Under the pieces are notes generated by a model. It worked only from the letters and a program-made list of their open reading frames with translations, made no database searches and had not been told where the DNA came from. The position numbers and the translations under genes were made by a program. This document shows positions 50,141 to 59,586 of a stretch of DNA of 64,000 nt, piece by piece. Positions within the stretch are counted from its first letter, which is position 1. The number at the start of each line of letters is the position of its first letter. The DNA is taken from NCBI RefSeq assembly GCF_000214175.1, contig NC_015564.1, positions 124,001-188,000 on the forward strand. Direction: 5' to 3'. The DNA comes from Hoyosella subflava DQS3-9A1 (GTDB taxonomy: Bacteria; Actinomycetota; Actinomycetes; Mycobacteriales; Mycobacteriaceae).

Positions 50141-51019
50141 TCAGGGCCCCTGGTCGACGTGGGTTGCCAACCACTCCAGATAGTCGACGTGCTCGCCGAC
50201 GTGGGTGAAGCCTTGGCCGAAGGTGCTGGCCGTGATGTGGGTGGCGCCCGCGTCACTCAATCGAGAGATAGTGTCGAGTGTCCGCTGGCGATCGGGGCCG
50301 TGTTCATCGATGTGCAGATTGAAGTAAGACGCGAACGAGGAGGGTGATCGGCCTGATTCCTGAAGCAACTGCTGCACTCGCGACCATGCGGCGAGAGAGT
50401 GGTCGTTGCCGCCCGCGAAGATGAAGCCGTCGGCGAGCGCGACCGCCCGTTGGAAGGCGGCTTCCGACCAGCCTCCGGTATAGATGGGAATTTGCATGCG
50501 AGGCTTAGGATTCAACGCGGCGCGGTCGATCTGATCGAATTTTCCCGAGAAAGTCACGACGTCCTCGGTCCACAGTCGTCGCAGATACGGGATTTGCTCG
50601 GTCAATCGAGCACCGCGCGTACTGAATTGTTCGCCGAGGGCATCGTATTCGACGTAGTTCAGCCCAACGCCGACACCCAACGCGAGGCGCCCACCTGAGA
50701 GAATCGAGACATCGGCTACTTGTCGTGCCACCAGCACCGTCTGGCGCTGGGGGAGAACGAGAACCCCTGTCACGAGACGAATTCTTGTGGTCAATGCGGC
50801 CAGGTATGCGAACGAGACAAGTGGATCGTGGAACGGGTCGTGCTCGGTGTAGGCCAGCTCTGGGAGAGCTGGCGTGCGATCTCTGTGAACGGCACCGACG
50901 ACGTGATCGTACATGAGTACATGGTCGTACCCGAGATCTTCTGCTGCAGTCGTGAATTGCGACAGCGCTGCGGCGCTCCCGGCCAGCTCGACTTGGGGAA
51001 AGGATACTCCGAGCTTCAT
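50141..51019 (-). CDS. LLM-class flavin-dependent oxidoreductase
   Basis: A 292-residue luciferase-like (beta/alpha)8 protein of the F420/FMN group with the subgroup motifs SILSGGRLALGVGVGLNYVEY and PIYTGGWSEAAFQRAV. In Mycobacteriales many such enzymes use F420 as reductase or dehydrogenase, others FMN as monooxygenase; this cannot be decided here. It is placed between the SnoaL-like protein and the SDR, with about 90-120 bp gaps. Confidence 0.85.
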   Translation of the reverse strand: MKLGVSFPQVELAGSAAALSQFTTAAEDLGYDHVLMYDHVVGAVHRDRTPALPELAYTEHDPFHDPLVSFAYLAALTTRIRLVTGVLVLPQRQTVLVARQVADVSILSGGRLALGVGVGLNYVEYDALGEQFSTRGARLTEQIPYLRRLWTEDVVTFSGKFDQIDRAALNPKPRMQIPIYTGGWSEAAFQRAVALADGFIFAGGNDHSLAAWSRVQQLLQESGRSPSSFASYFNLHIDEHGPDRQRTLDTISRLSDAGATHITASTFGQGFTHVGEHVDYLEWLATHVDQGP

Positions 51020-51138
51020 ACCTGCCTCCTAATTGATCTCGTAATCGTCGTTGTCATGGAGCGTGAGCGGCATCCGCTACAACCATGTGTCAGTCCGCGA
51101 ACCGAAAAGTCGGCGTCGACACCGGCTCCGGGGGATCG

Positions 51139-51588
51139 TCAGGTTGCAGGCAACGCTGATATCGCAGCTGCGGTGTCCCACAGGTAAACCTGGATTTCGA
51201 CGACCTTGTCGTCGCGCACAGTGAACCATTCCAGTGCTTTCATCGGGATGGTCACGGCACCTCGCCACGGAAAAGAGACGGCCGCGAGCACGTGGGTGGT
51301 GTTGTCGCTGCTGGTTGCGCCCACGTGTAGGTGGTCGATGTGCAGATTTGCTGCATCGACGGGGGAGGCGGGGGATGCGAGGCCCTTCGTCATGGCAGCG
51401 ACGGTCTCGATGCCCTCGTAGATCCCTCCCCACGGCAAGGATTCGGCTTCTCGCACAACTACCGTGTCCGCAAAGTATGTCCGTGCAGTCTCCTCGATAA
51501 TGTCAGGGTCGAGGGAGTTGAAAGCCGAGTAGACCGCACGGACGATGTCCTGGGGGCTCAAAGTTTCGGTGACCACTGAGTTCGTCAT
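51139..51588 (-). CDS. SnoaL/NTF2-like protein
   Basis: A 149-residue alpha+beta cone protein (IVRAVYSAFNSLDPDIIEETARTYF, then AVTIPMKALEWFTVRDDKVVEIQVYLWD), typical of SnoaL-like isomerases, cyclases or hydratases. The ATG at 51588 is preceded by AAGAGAAG. The same frame stays open upstream through about 540 bp to the ferredoxin start at 52131, but the intervening sequence has no protein similarity I recognise, so the internal ATG is used. Confidence 0.82.
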   Translation of the reverse strand: MTNSVVTETLSPQDIVRAVYSAFNSLDPDIIEETARTYFADTVVVREAESLPWGGIYEGIETVAAMTKGLASPASPVDAANLHIDHLHVGATSSDNTTHVLAAVSFPWRGAVTIPMKALEWFTVRDDKVVEIQVYLWDTAAAISALPAT

Positions 51589-51953
51589 GACTTCTCTTTC
51601 GTTGGGGGGAAGGTGTTCGACAAGGCATGGGGCGTTGAGATCGGTTTCCGGTTCGCGGCGCAGGCAACAGTCGGCCGTCGCGCCGATCATCCGATGGATG
51701 GCCCGGCTGTACACCCCTCCGCACTCGAAGTGGCTACCGACACGACGCTTCGAACCCACGGTTCGTGTGCATATAAAGAATGGGGCTAACCAATAAACGA
51801 ACTGTTGTGTGTGATGTGCGTCTCTGTCAAGGCTGCGATGGAGTGACCTGAAATCGATTGGTTCGATGAAGACGTCGCTGAGTTCACGGTTCACTTGCGC
51901 CGAGACCGGTTGGTTGACTTGATGAATGCGACGGGTGGGTCGCTGGCTCCGCT
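51589..51953. other. Spacer between decayed ferredoxin and SnoaL-like gene
   Basis: 365 bp with no recognisable gene, although one minus-strand frame happens to be open throughout. It contains the A/T-rich element at 51768-51801 and is the probable promoter region of the SnoaL-LLM-SDR unit. Confidence 0.5.
51768..51801. promoter_or_regulatory. Candidate cluster operator, copy 1
   Basis: TGCATATAAAGAAT (51768-51781) and CAATAAACGAA (51791-51801) are about two helical turns apart, 180 bp upstream of the SnoaL-like start. The first matches the element TGCAAATAACGAAT at 56919-56932 at 12 of 14 positions. A shared regulator, perhaps the IclR protein, is an inference. Confidence 0.4.
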
Positions 51954-52131
51954 TCAGACTGTCGCTCCGGTACGGAATAACTTCCTGGACTGCAGCACGT
52001 TGATCTTCGCCGGGGGAGTCGTCGAGCCGAACAACTATGCCGTCGTCGGCGCGCTGGTCGAAGACATCGGGCGCGTCGAGCACGCACTGGCCGCCTGCGC
52101 AGCACTTCCCTTCGTCTACGGTGATTTTCAT
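51954..52131 (-). pseudogene. Decayed [3Fe-4S]-type ferredoxin
   Basis: Starts well, with AGGAGAACG before the ATG at 52131 and a normal ferredoxin N-terminus: MKITVDEGKCCAGGQC, then APDVFDQRADDGIVV. The last cluster cysteine, in a Cys-Pro motif about residue 53, is missing; the frame reads EVIPYRSDS and runs on without a stop into the SnoaL-like gene. One base away the alternative frame reads RTGATV and stops at 51954, close to a normal ferredoxin end. A frameshift plus loss of the cysteine is the best explanation. Such ferredoxins serve cytochromes P450; none is in the window. Confidence 0.65.
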
Positions 52132-52233
52132 CGTTCTCCTGTGGCGAGTTGGGCAGAGGCGGTGACGGATGCGGCCTCGTCCAGGTGTGCCTCGACGAGG
52201 CCGCACCCGCCATCACTTCTGTGTCCGCGGCTG

Positions 52234-54027
52234 TTACTGGCTTGCCAGTAAGTGAGCGTCGCGTCGGTAGGCCTCGGGAATCAGTTCGAGTAGGTCGGCC
52301 TTGATGAGGAGGGCGAGAATGCGCGCGCCGGGGCGGACCTGTGGGATGCCGCCGCCGCTGAACCACAATCCACGCTGCGCGGTCTGACTCCACATGTTGG
52401 CCCATTCACCCTCGTCGGTGAGCCGTGCGATATCTCCTACGCGATCAGCGACCTCCTGACCGAACTGCTCGGCAACTTCGACCTTGCGGTTCTGGTAACC
52501 GGTTGCCAGTAGAACGAGGTCTGCGTTACGTGTCGTTCCGTCGGCCAGTTGTGCACCGGCTTCGGTGAATGTGGTGATTTGATCTGCCTGGATGACCTTG
52601 ATGTCGCCGGAGATGATCAGCTCTGAGGCGCCGGCATTGAGGTAATAGCCGCCGCCGGTGCGCAGGAACAGATCCAGCCAACCCGAATTATCGTGTCCGT
52701 CGCCGAGGACGACGCCTGCGGCTTCGAGACCTCTGTGCAGTTCGGCGTCTGCTTCCTTGCCTATTTGGTGTGCCATTTTCGAGCTCGCGACCCGGAGAGA
52801 GTTGATCAACGCCAAGCCATAGCGGATGTCGCCGAGCTCGATGGGGACGCCGTCTGCGTAGCCCGCTGCGTACGCGGAGTTGGCGATCTCGACACTGTTG
52901 ATCACTACTGGGCTGCGCTGGACCATGGTAACTTTGGCGCCGTGGTTGCACAGGTCGCGGGCGATGTCGTGTGCACTTGACCCCATCCCGATGACGATGG
53001 CGCTCTTGCCCTGGTACTCGTCCGAATCGTGGAATTCGGAGGAATGCATGACCTTGCCGGCAAACTTATCGAGACCTGGCAGGTTCGGGACGTTCGGCTT
53101 GCCGCCGATTCCGCCCGTTGCGAGGACGATGTGGCGCGGGTGCAGTACTCGCTTCTCACCGCTGGCCGTGACGACCGTCGCTGACCATGACTTGTTGGCC
53201 TCGTCGTATTCTCCGCCAACGAAGTCTGTCGAGGTCCATACGTCGAGATCGAGGTAACGGCTGTAGGTCTCGAGCCATTCTCCGAGAACGTCTTTCGGGA
53301 GGTACTGGGGGTAGTGCTCCGGGAACCGCAGCATCGGGAAGTGATTCATGTTGATCGTGTTGTGCAGAAACAGGGAACTGTAACGCTTGCGCCAGTTGTC
53401 GCCGACGCGGTCGTGCTTGTCGATCACCAGTGCGTTGACTCCGAAGTAACGCAGGTACGCGGCCGTCATCAGTCCGGCTTGTCCGGCTCCGACGATCAGA
53501 ACCTCGAGTTCACGTTCGTCGAACGCGCGCTGACGTTCGCGATGTTCGAGCCAGTTCTCGCCCGTGTGCCTGGGGGTGTAGCCGTAGCCGGCCGGGTGTA
53601 CGGCGGGGGTGTCGACGCCGTGGATACCTTCGAGTCGGGTATACAGAGACTGTGTTCGGAATCCGTACGGGCTGTTCTCGTCGGGCACGCCGTACATCAA
53701 CGCGATCGCTTTCGCGGACCGGGTATCGAACTCGAAGAAGATCTCCACGGCCGGGCCCGCGCCGTTGTCGACGACCTGAGGAGCCGGCCAATGCTCGGCC
53801 AGGCGGAAGTTCGTCGGTTCGAGGTCACCGGTGACGGAGCCGAGCACACCCTCGATGACGGAGCGTCCCTCGTACTGATGAAAATCCCAGGTGAGCGCGC
53901 CTGTGTCGCGATAGTAGGACTCGTCGAGAAAGAGCGCGGAGAGGTCGGTGCCATCGGGCGACGCCAGGGCCGCCGCGAAATCCTGTACCCACTGTTCGGC
54001 GCCTCGAGCGATGCGGTCGGTAGCCAT
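52234..54027 (-). CDS. Flavin-containing monooxygenase with N-terminal NTF2-like domain
   Basis: A 597-residue two-part protein. Residues about 1-165 are NTF2-like (ALFLDESYYRDTGALTWDFHQYEG). The rest is an FAD/NADPH monooxygenase of the FMO/YUCCA type: VLIVGAGQAGLMTAAYLR, then GDNWRKRYSSLFLH, the second nucleotide motif VIGMGSSAHDIARDL and ATGYQNRK. The full Baeyer-Villiger fingerprint FxGxxxHxxxWP is not evident; HSSEFHDSDEYQGKS occupies that place. It could oxygenate a ketone, amine or sulfur. It lies between the acetoacetate-decarboxylase-like gene and the ferredoxin remnant. Confidence 0.86.
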   Translation of the reverse strand: MATDRIARGAEQWVQDFAAALASPDGTDLSALFLDESYYRDTGALTWDFHQYEGRSVIEGVLGSVTGDLEPTNFRLAEHWPAPQVVDNGAGPAVEIFFEFDTRSAKAIALMYGVPDENSPYGFRTQSLYTRLEGIHGVDTPAVHPAGYGYTPRHTGENWLEHRERQRAFDERELEVLIVGAGQAGLMTAAYLRYFGVNALVIDKHDRVGDNWRKRYSSLFLHNTINMNHFPMLRFPEHYPQYLPKDVLGEWLETYSRYLDLDVWTSTDFVGGEYDEANKSWSATVVTASGEKRVLHPRHIVLATGGIGGKPNVPNLPGLDKFAGKVMHSSEFHDSDEYQGKSAIVIGMGSSAHDIARDLCNHGAKVTMVQRSPVVINSVEIANSAYAAGYADGVPIELGDIRYGLALINSLRVASSKMAHQIGKEADAELHRGLEAAGVVLGDGHDNSGWLDLFLRTGGGYYLNAGASELIISGDIKVIQADQITTFTEAGAQLADGTTRNADLVLLATGYQNRKVEVAEQFGQEVADRVGDIARLTDEGEWANMWSQTAQRGLWFSGGGIPQVRPGARILALLIKADLLELIPEAYRRDAHLLASQ

Positions 54028-54126
54028 TGTTGATTCCTTCGGTGTCTTCGATGCTGGATCTGGTGCAGACTTATGGTTGAAACACTGGCCGAACTCTGTG
54101 CGGGTTGTATCGACCCGCAGTTGTTT

Positions 54127-55044
54127 TCAGTGCGTTGCTGGTGCTGGTGCTGGTGCTGGTGCTGGTGCTGGTGCTGGTGCTGGTGCTTGCGTGGTGTGGT
54201 GTTCGTCGAGTAGGTCGGCGAGGATGTAGCGGGCTCCGAAGTGTTCTTTTCGGGAGCTGGAGTCGTAGACGTAGGCGCCGGTGATGGCGTTGACGGGCAG
54301 GTCGGCGAGTTCGTCGAGTTCTCCGGAGTGCAGTTCGACGAATCCGGAGTCGGCGTGCCATGCGCGTGCGACGCGGTCTTCGGTGACGGGGTCGCTGATG
54401 ACGATGGAGCGTTCGATGTATCCGGTGTAGTCGACGTTGGGGAATTCGCGGACTCCGAAGACGCCGAGGCTCGACTGGTTGAAGGCGCGTAGTTCGGTGT
54501 CGTCGACGGGGTCACCGGCGCGCAGGCCCAGTTTGATCAGTAGCTTGCCGCGGCGGATGACCTCGACGTTGAATTCGTGTGCCCCGGTGTGGGAAACCTT
54601 GATGTCGGCGAACTTCTTGAGCATTCCGAAGTGCAGTCCCCAGGGGCCCATTATGTCCATCGCGGTCTTGTCGCCGTAAAGTCCGTCGACGAATTCCCAC
54701 CCTGCCACGCCCTTGCGGTCTCCCCATTGGGTGCGTGCGGTGAGCATCACTGCCTGGTAGGGGGTGTTGCGGCCGTCGTAGGCGTAGACCTCGGCGTTGG
54801 TGAAGTAGGAGATGGTGACGATCGGTGGCTCGGAGCGGTCGCTTTTCAGCGGTGGTGGGAGCACCAGAGATTCGATGGCGTCGTGAGTGGATTCGAACGT
54901 GATGTCGAAGTGGATGACGCTGGGCATGGCTTTCTGTTCGTAGGCGTACGCGTTGCCCGGGCGCACACCGAACAAGTTGAGCACGCTGCGCCCGATGGGT
55001 TCCTCAGTTGCGGGGATGTTCGACTGCGGTTCGGTGGTGCTCAC
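54127..55044 (-). CDS. Acetoacetate decarboxylase (ADC) family protein with Ala-Pro tail
   Basis: About 305 residues. The ADC-like fold is seen in PPPLKSDRSEPPIVTISYFTNAEVYAYDGRNTPYQAVML and PWGLHFGMLKKFADIKV. Family members decarboxylate or hydrate beta-keto acids or act as aldolase-dehydratases; the catalytic Lys is probably in MLKKF, unproved. The C-terminus ends in eight Ala-Pro repeats encoded by a hexanucleotide array. The GTG at 55044 is chosen because GAAAGGAC lies just before it; an ATG at 55071 is possible. It overlaps the end of the KstD-like gene by about 40 bp. Confidence 0.75.
   Translation of the reverse strand: MSTTEPQSNIPATEEPIGRSVLNLFGVRPGNAYAYEQKAMPSVIHFDITFESTHDAIESLVLPPPLKSDRSEPPIVTISYFTNAEVYAYDGRNTPYQAVMLTARTQWGDRKGVAGWEFVDGLYGDKTAMDIMGPWGLHFGMLKKFADIKVSHTGAHEFNVEVIRRGKLLIKLGLRAGDPVDDTELRAFNQSSLGVFGVREFPNVDYTGYIERSIVISDPVTEDRVARAWHADSGFVELHSGELDELADLPVNAITGAYVYDSSSRKEHFGARYILADLLDEHHTTQAPAPAPAPAPAPAPAPATH
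54137..54186. repeat. Hexanucleotide tandem repeat in coding sequence
   Basis: GCTGGT repeated 8.3 times without error, read on the minus strand as alternating Ala-Pro codons at the C-terminus of the ADC-family protein. Because the unit is six bases, copy-number change keeps the frame and only alters tail length. Confidence 0.9.
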
Positions 55045-56821
55045 GTCCGATGTCCTTTCGTTTCTTCTCATCGAGGCGATCGGCTGCCGACTTCGCGGCT
55101 TTGTGTGGATGAGTATCTGCGGTCGCGGCGATGTGTTTCGCTGCGATGTAGCCGAAGGTCATCGCTGGGCCGATGGTGGCGCCTGCGCCTGCGTAGCTTC
55201 GGCCCATGACGGATGCCGCGACGTTGCCGGTTGCGTAGAGTCCCTCTATGGGATTTCCCGTTTCGTCCAAAGCGCGGCCGCGTTCGTCGGTGAGGATTCC
55301 GCCGTTGGTTCCGAGGTCGCCTGGAACGATCTTGAATGCGTAGAAGGGTGGTGACTCCAGCGGCGCAAGGTTCGGATTGCTCAAGGTGACGTCGCCGTAG
55401 TAGTTGTCGTATGCGGACTCGCCGCGGTGAAAGTCACTATCGACTCCGGCTCGGGCGAAGTTGTTGAACCGATCCGCTGTGCGGTTGAGTGCTTCGACCG
55501 GGACACCGATCTTTCTGGCCAGTTCCGGCCACGTCGATGCGCTTTGGACTACATCCGTCTCCAACCACGCCTTCGGAGGTTTGGTTCCGGTCGGGACCGG
55601 TGCGAACGGGATCTTGGGCAGTGGGAGGTGACCAGCGAACAGATACTTCCGCCACGATCGTGAATCGATGATCAGCCAGCTGGGTATGTGAGTGGTGCCC
55701 GATCGCTGTCCTTCGATCACCGCATGGCCGAAATCGGTGTAGGGGGCCGCTTCGTTGACGAACCTCTCGCCCGCACCGTTGACGATGAACTGCCCGGGAA
55801 TCATTCGTTCATTCAGCATGAACTGCAACCGCCCGTCGGGCCATTCGATTGCCGGGAACCACCACGCTTCGTCCATGAGATCAACGGCGGCACCGGTCTT
55901 TTGAGCAGCCTCGATGCCATCGCCCTCGGCGTATCGATTGCCCATGCTCCAGTCCTGGGCAATCGTGGGTTGGTATCGCTGCCTCATCGGCATGTTGTGG
56001 TCGAATCCACCACTGGCGATGATGACGCCACCGCGCGCGTAGATGGTCTCCGGATGCCCGTCACGCTCGATCTCGACACCGACGATTCTGCCGTCGTCTA
56101 CCACGAGGCCGGTCATCGGACTGTTCAGCCACAAGGGAATACCCTGATCCCGCATTGCCAGACGCAGACGTGCGACCAGGGCCTGGCCTATCGCGACGAT
56201 CTGCTCGCCCGTCACACGCGCCTTGACCATTCGCCACAGCAAGCGAAGCAGAACCAGTTTTCCTTTGTAGGACTGGCGGATTCGATAGAAGTCACGCAGT
56301 TCCAGGGGACCAAGGTAGATACCCTTCGGTGCCAGGGCAAGCGGAGGAATGAGCTCGTCCCGGAGGTCGCCCAGCTTCCGTAGGTCGATGGGATTGACAT
56401 TCATGGTGGCACCTACCGCTGATCCACCTGGCAGATCCGGATAGTAGTCGGGATAACCAGGCTTCCAGACGAATTCGAGCCAGTTGCTCACTGATTCCAA
56501 CTCGTCCATCATCGCTGGCGCGGAATCCACGTACGCCCGAAGCCGTTCGTCGGACACCAGTCCATCGGTGATGGTTTTCAGGTAGGTGAAAACCCCAGCG
56601 GGATCCGGTACGTGCCCCCTGCGCGTCATCGCTTTCGCGCCGGGCGCCCAGATTCCACCGCCGGACAACGCGGTGGATCCGCCGTAGAATTCACCCTTCT
56701 CGATCACCACCGTGTCCAGGCCGCGCTTGTTCGCCGCAAGTGCAGCCGTCATCCCTCCTGCGCCCGAGCCAACTACCACCACATCGAATGTGGTCTCTTT
56801 CAATGTTCGATCACCAGCCAT
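55004..56821 (-). CDS. KstD-like FAD dehydrogenase (3-ketosteroid delta1-dehydrogenase family)
   Basis: A 605-residue flavoprotein. The N-terminal FAD loop is VVVGSGAGGMTAALAA followed by GGSTALSGGGIWAPG; the C-terminus has GNVAASVMGRSYAGAGATIGPAMTFGYIAA, where the Tyr-x-Gly-Ala-Gly segment holds the catalytic Tyr and Gly of KstD enzymes. The family introduces a double bond next to a ring ketone, passing electrons to a quinone. The ATG at 56821 has GGGAG upstream. The true substrate may be a steroid or another cyclic ketone; neighbours do not include the kshA/kshB/hsa genes of the standard steroid pathway. Confidence 0.85.
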   Translation of the reverse strand: MAGDRTLKETTFDVVVVGSGAGGMTAALAANKRGLDTVVIEKGEFYGGSTALSGGGIWAPGAKAMTRRGHVPDPAGVFTYLKTITDGLVSDERLRAYVDSAPAMMDELESVSNWLEFVWKPGYPDYYPDLPGGSAVGATMNVNPIDLRKLGDLRDELIPPLALAPKGIYLGPLELRDFYRIRQSYKGKLVLLRLLWRMVKARVTGEQIVAIGQALVARLRLAMRDQGIPLWLNSPMTGLVVDDGRIVGVEIERDGHPETIYARGGVIIASGGFDHNMPMRQRYQPTIAQDWSMGNRYAEGDGIEAAQKTGAAVDLMDEAWWFPAIEWPDGRLQFMLNERMIPGQFIVNGAGERFVNEAAPYTDFGHAVIEGQRSGTTHIPSWLIIDSRSWRKYLFAGHLPLPKIPFAPVPTGTKPPKAWLETDVVQSASTWPELARKIGVPVEALNRTADRFNNFARAGVDSDFHRGESAYDNYYGDVTLSNPNLAPLESPPFYAFKIVPGDLGTNGGILTDERGRALDETGNPIEGLYATGNVAASVMGRSYAGAGATIGPAMTFGYIAAKHIAATADTHPHKAAKSAADRLDEKKRKDIGREHHRTAVEHPRN

Positions 56822-56918
56822 GAGTCCGGTGTCTCCCTTCTCGTTGCTGTCCCGCAGAACGCCGTGACATTCAAGTGAGGTCCGAAGCCATCGTGCCGGA
56901 CTTTGACAGTGGCTCACG

Positions 56919-56948
56919 TGCAAATAACGAATGTTCTTAGTCGTTATT
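56919..56948. promoter_or_regulatory. Candidate cluster operator, copy 2 (inverted repeat)
   Basis: AATAACGA (56923-56930) and TCGTTATT (56941-56948) form an 8-bp inverted repeat with a 10-bp spacer, about 100 bp upstream of the KstD-like start. The longer left half TGCAAATAACG recurs in reverse at 59673-59683. Confidence 0.5.
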
Positions 56949-57113
56949 GAGTCAGTATTTCTGTGATCTGCATCGCTGTCAACCCTGTACGCCTCGGGGA
57001 AGAGTCGACTTCGAACCGTGCCGAACGCGAGAGTGGCACCACGGAAAACGAACGCAGCACGCCCCAGCGTGATGTCGCCGTGGCGTGCTGTCTCATTCGC
57101 AGTCGGATCAGGC

Positions 57114-58748
57114 TCAGCTACGTTCGGGGCTGCGCATACCCAGCGTGTCGATCAACTTGCGAGCCAATGCGTCGGCGTCTTGAGCGATGCACGATCCCGC
57201 GATGGCCCGATCAGGTCGTATGAACAGAACTGCGTCGTCGTGAGAATCGAACCATTGCCTCAAGACGTCCTCGGTGTCTGCAACTACGGTGACGTCGGGA
57301 TCGTCATCGTCGTTCCAATGAAGCTGCGAAAGCGGGAGCGCAGTTACGAACCTTGCCCCCAGGCCCAACCAATCGGCGGCGACGTCCTTGTCCAAGATCC
57401 TCTTGGGCGAATTTCCCCAGGCGAGGACGGAGAAACCGGTGCCCAGCACCTCGTCGAGTTTGTGCACGTCACCTCCGCGCAGAGTGACCTTCGGTTGCAC
57501 GAACAGCGACCCCACCCCCGAGGAGCTGGCGGACGACAGTCGGCCTTTCGAGGAGAATTCGTGAACGACCGCGCCAGTCTGGTAGCTGGGCATCGGCTTG
57601 AACCGCATTTCCATGATGTATCTCTTGAGCGAGGGGATTCGCGAGGCGCTAAGCAGGAATGCGTCGCGGATTCCAGCGACCACACGGTTGGTCGGTGAAA
57701 TCACTTTGCCGACCATGGTCGAGAGGTCGATCATCGATTGCGCGTGTTTACGTCGCTCGGTGTCGTAGCTGTCGAGCAACCGGTCCGCCGCGAGGCCGTT
57801 GACCACTGCCGCAAGTTTCCAACCCAGGTTGTTCGCGTCGCGGATTCCACTGTTGTAGCCCTGGCCCTGCCACACCGGCATCAGATGCGCCGCGTCTCCG
57901 GCGAGGAAGACCCGGCCTTTGCGGAACGAACCGGCAATTCGTGAATGGTGGGTGTAGACCCGGCTCCGAATGATCTCCACCGTCTCAGGCCGGGGCAGGA
58001 AGTCTTTCAGACGCGCATGCAGATACGCCGGTGTGTTCGCCTCTTCGGTGCTCTCGTCGTCTTTGACCATGAACTCGAACCGCCTGATGCCGTGCGCGAT
58101 GGCGACGGAAACGAAGGGCCGAGAGGGGTCCGCCCCGACATAGATGTTCGGGGTGCCGAGCGGGTCGTTCGCGATGTCGATGACCAGCCACCGGGTAGGC
58201 GAGGTGGTGCCTTCGAACGTGGTGTCGATGAGTCGGCGAGTTACCGAGCGTCCGCCGTCGCAGCCCACGACGTAGGACGCCTCGATCGTTTGTAATTGAC
58301 CGTTGTTGCTTGTGACGACCTCGACACGGTCACCTCGATCGGTCAGGCCCAAGACCGCCTGGCCCCACTCGACACTGACATTCGAGAAGCGGCCCAACCC
58401 TTCCAGTAGTTCCGCATCGACGAGAGGCTGGACGAAACCGTTTCGCCTGGGCCACCCGTAAGGCTGGGTGCTCGGTGCGATCTCGGCGATCACACGGCGC
58501 TTGCTGTTGACGAAGCGCATCACCTGGTTGGGGACGGTGTGCGGCACTATGGCGTGGGCGAGGCCTACAGCCTGGAAGGCTCGCAGCGACTCATCGTCCA
58601 ACCCGACACCTCGGGGGTAGTCGATGAGTGTTGCTCGTTCTTCGACAACCTTTGTGGTGACGCCGTTCTGGCCGAGAATGTTCGCCAGGGTCAGCCCCAC
58701 CGGTCCGGCCCCGACGATGATTACGTCGACTCTATTGATCTCGGACAT
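57114..58748 (-). CDS. MhpA-like FAD aromatic hydroxylase
   Basis: A 544-residue group A flavoprotein monooxygenase of the 3-(3-hydroxyphenyl)propionate hydroxylase type. FAD loop [14 protein letters not shown], the [12 protein letters not shown] motif and [30 protein letters not shown] are all present. Such enzymes add an ortho hydroxyl to a phenol, making a catechol for ring cleavage. The ATG at 58748 is used; the longer frame to 58793 is not conserved. An MhpB-like dioxygenase and an MhpC-like hydrolase occur further upstream in the cluster, supporting this role. Confidence 0.87.
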   Translation of the reverse strand: MSEINRVDVIIVGAGPVGLTLANILGQNGVTTKVVEERATLIDYPRGVGLDDESLRAFQAVGLAHAIVPHTVPNQVMRFVNSKRRVIAEIAPSTQPYGWPRRNGFVQPLVDAELLEGLGRFSNVSVEWGQAVLGLTDRGDRVEVVTSNNGQLQTIEASYVVGCDGGRSVTRRLIDTTFEGTTSPTRWLVIDIANDPLGTPNIYVGADPSRPFVSVAIAHGIRRFEFMVKDDESTEEANTPAYLHARLKDFLPRPETVEIIRSRVYTHHSRIAGSFRKGRVFLAGDAAHLMPVWQGQGYNSGIRDANNLGWKLAAVVNGLAADRLLDSYDTERRKHAQSMIDLSTMVGKVISPTNRVVAGIRDAFLLSASRIPSLKRYIMEMRFKPMPSYQTGAVVHEFSSKGRLSSASSSGVGSLFVQPKVTLRGGDVHKLDEVLGTGFSVLAWGNSPKRILDKDVAADWLGLGARFVTALPLSQLHWNDDDDPDVTVVADTEDVLRQWFDSHDDAVLFIRPDRAIAGSCIAQDADALARKLIDTLGMRSPERS

Positions 58749-58824
58749 GTGAACCTTTCGGGATGAATCAAGGTGAACGCCTCTCGGTGCCACCGAATCG
58801 GTGCGCGGGGGATCGTGCGGGCTG

Positions 58825-59586
58825 TTATTGGATGGCGATCATTCCGCCATCGATCACCAGGTCGGTACCGGTGATGAACGAGGACTCGTCGGAGCCAAGG
58901 AAAAGAACTCCGTTCGCAATTTCACGTGCGTCGCCGAAACGCTTGAGCGGAATGAGCGACTTCATCGGCTCCAGATCCACGAACTGGCGCGCATTGGCCA
59001 CGATCGCGGTTTCGATGATGCCGGGGTCGATTGCGTTCACGCGGATGTTCTCCACGCCGTACTGGCATGCGGCCTGCTTGGTCAAGGACCGGACTGCGCC
59101 CTTGCTGGCGTGGTACGCGGTCGCGAGCTCCGTTCCGACGATCCCGTGAATGGAAGCGATGTTGACGATCGACCCGCCTCCTGCGCGGCGCATGGAGGGA
59201 ATGGTGGCTCGCATTCCGTAGAACACTCCGCTCTGGTTGATGCCGATGGTGCGATCCCATGTCGACTGGTCGGTGTCCTCGACACCGGGCGTGACGTAGA
59301 CGCCGGCGTTGTTCACCAAGATCGAAATCGGGCCGTACGTCTCCTCGGTGAAACGAACGACGTCAGTCCAGGCGTCGGGATCGGACACATCGAGGGTCGC
59401 AGCGGTGACCGCCAAGCCTTCGCCTCTGAGTTCGTCGACGAGCGCATCGAGACGCGCCTTGTCCACGTCGCAGCCGACGACGGATGCGCCTTCTTCGGCG
59501 AGCAACCGGATGTCGGCAGCGCCCATTCCGCTCGCCGCACCGGTAACCAAGGCAACTTTGCCCTTCACGCGATCTGCCATGTCCAT
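58825..59586 (-). CDS. Short-chain dehydrogenase/reductase
   Basis: A 253-residue classical [13 protein letters not shown], the GCDVDK acidic site for NAD, NNAG, NIASIHG and YHASK, ending [12 protein letters not shown]. Two ATGs two codons apart (59586, 59580) are possible starts. It is about 75 bp upstream of the MhpA-like gene and probably shares its transcript. It is distinct in sequence from the other two SDRs of the cluster. Confidence 0.9.
   Translation of the reverse strand: MDMADRVKGKVALVTGAASGMGAADIRLLAEEGASVVGCDVDKARLDALVDELRGEGLAVTAATLDVSDPDAWTDVVRFTEETYGPISILVNNAGVYVTPGVEDTDQSTWDRTIGINQSGVFYGMRATIPSMRRAGGGSIVNIASIHGIVGTELATAYHASKGAVRSLTKQAACQYGVENIRVNAIDPGIIETAIVANARQFVDLEPMKSLIPLKRFGDAREIANGVLFLGSDESSFITGTDLVIDGGMIAIQ

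Noticed and set aside
51884-52405. 173-codon minus-strand open frame overlapping the ferredoxin remnant and FMO gene
   Set aside because: Low-complexity Arg/Pro/Ser content; it is a frame shadow of the FMO end and ferredoxin.
54137-54186. CRISPR or intergenic satellite interpretation of the GCTGGT array
   Set aside because: There are no spacers, the unit is six bases and it encodes an in-frame Ala-Pro tail.
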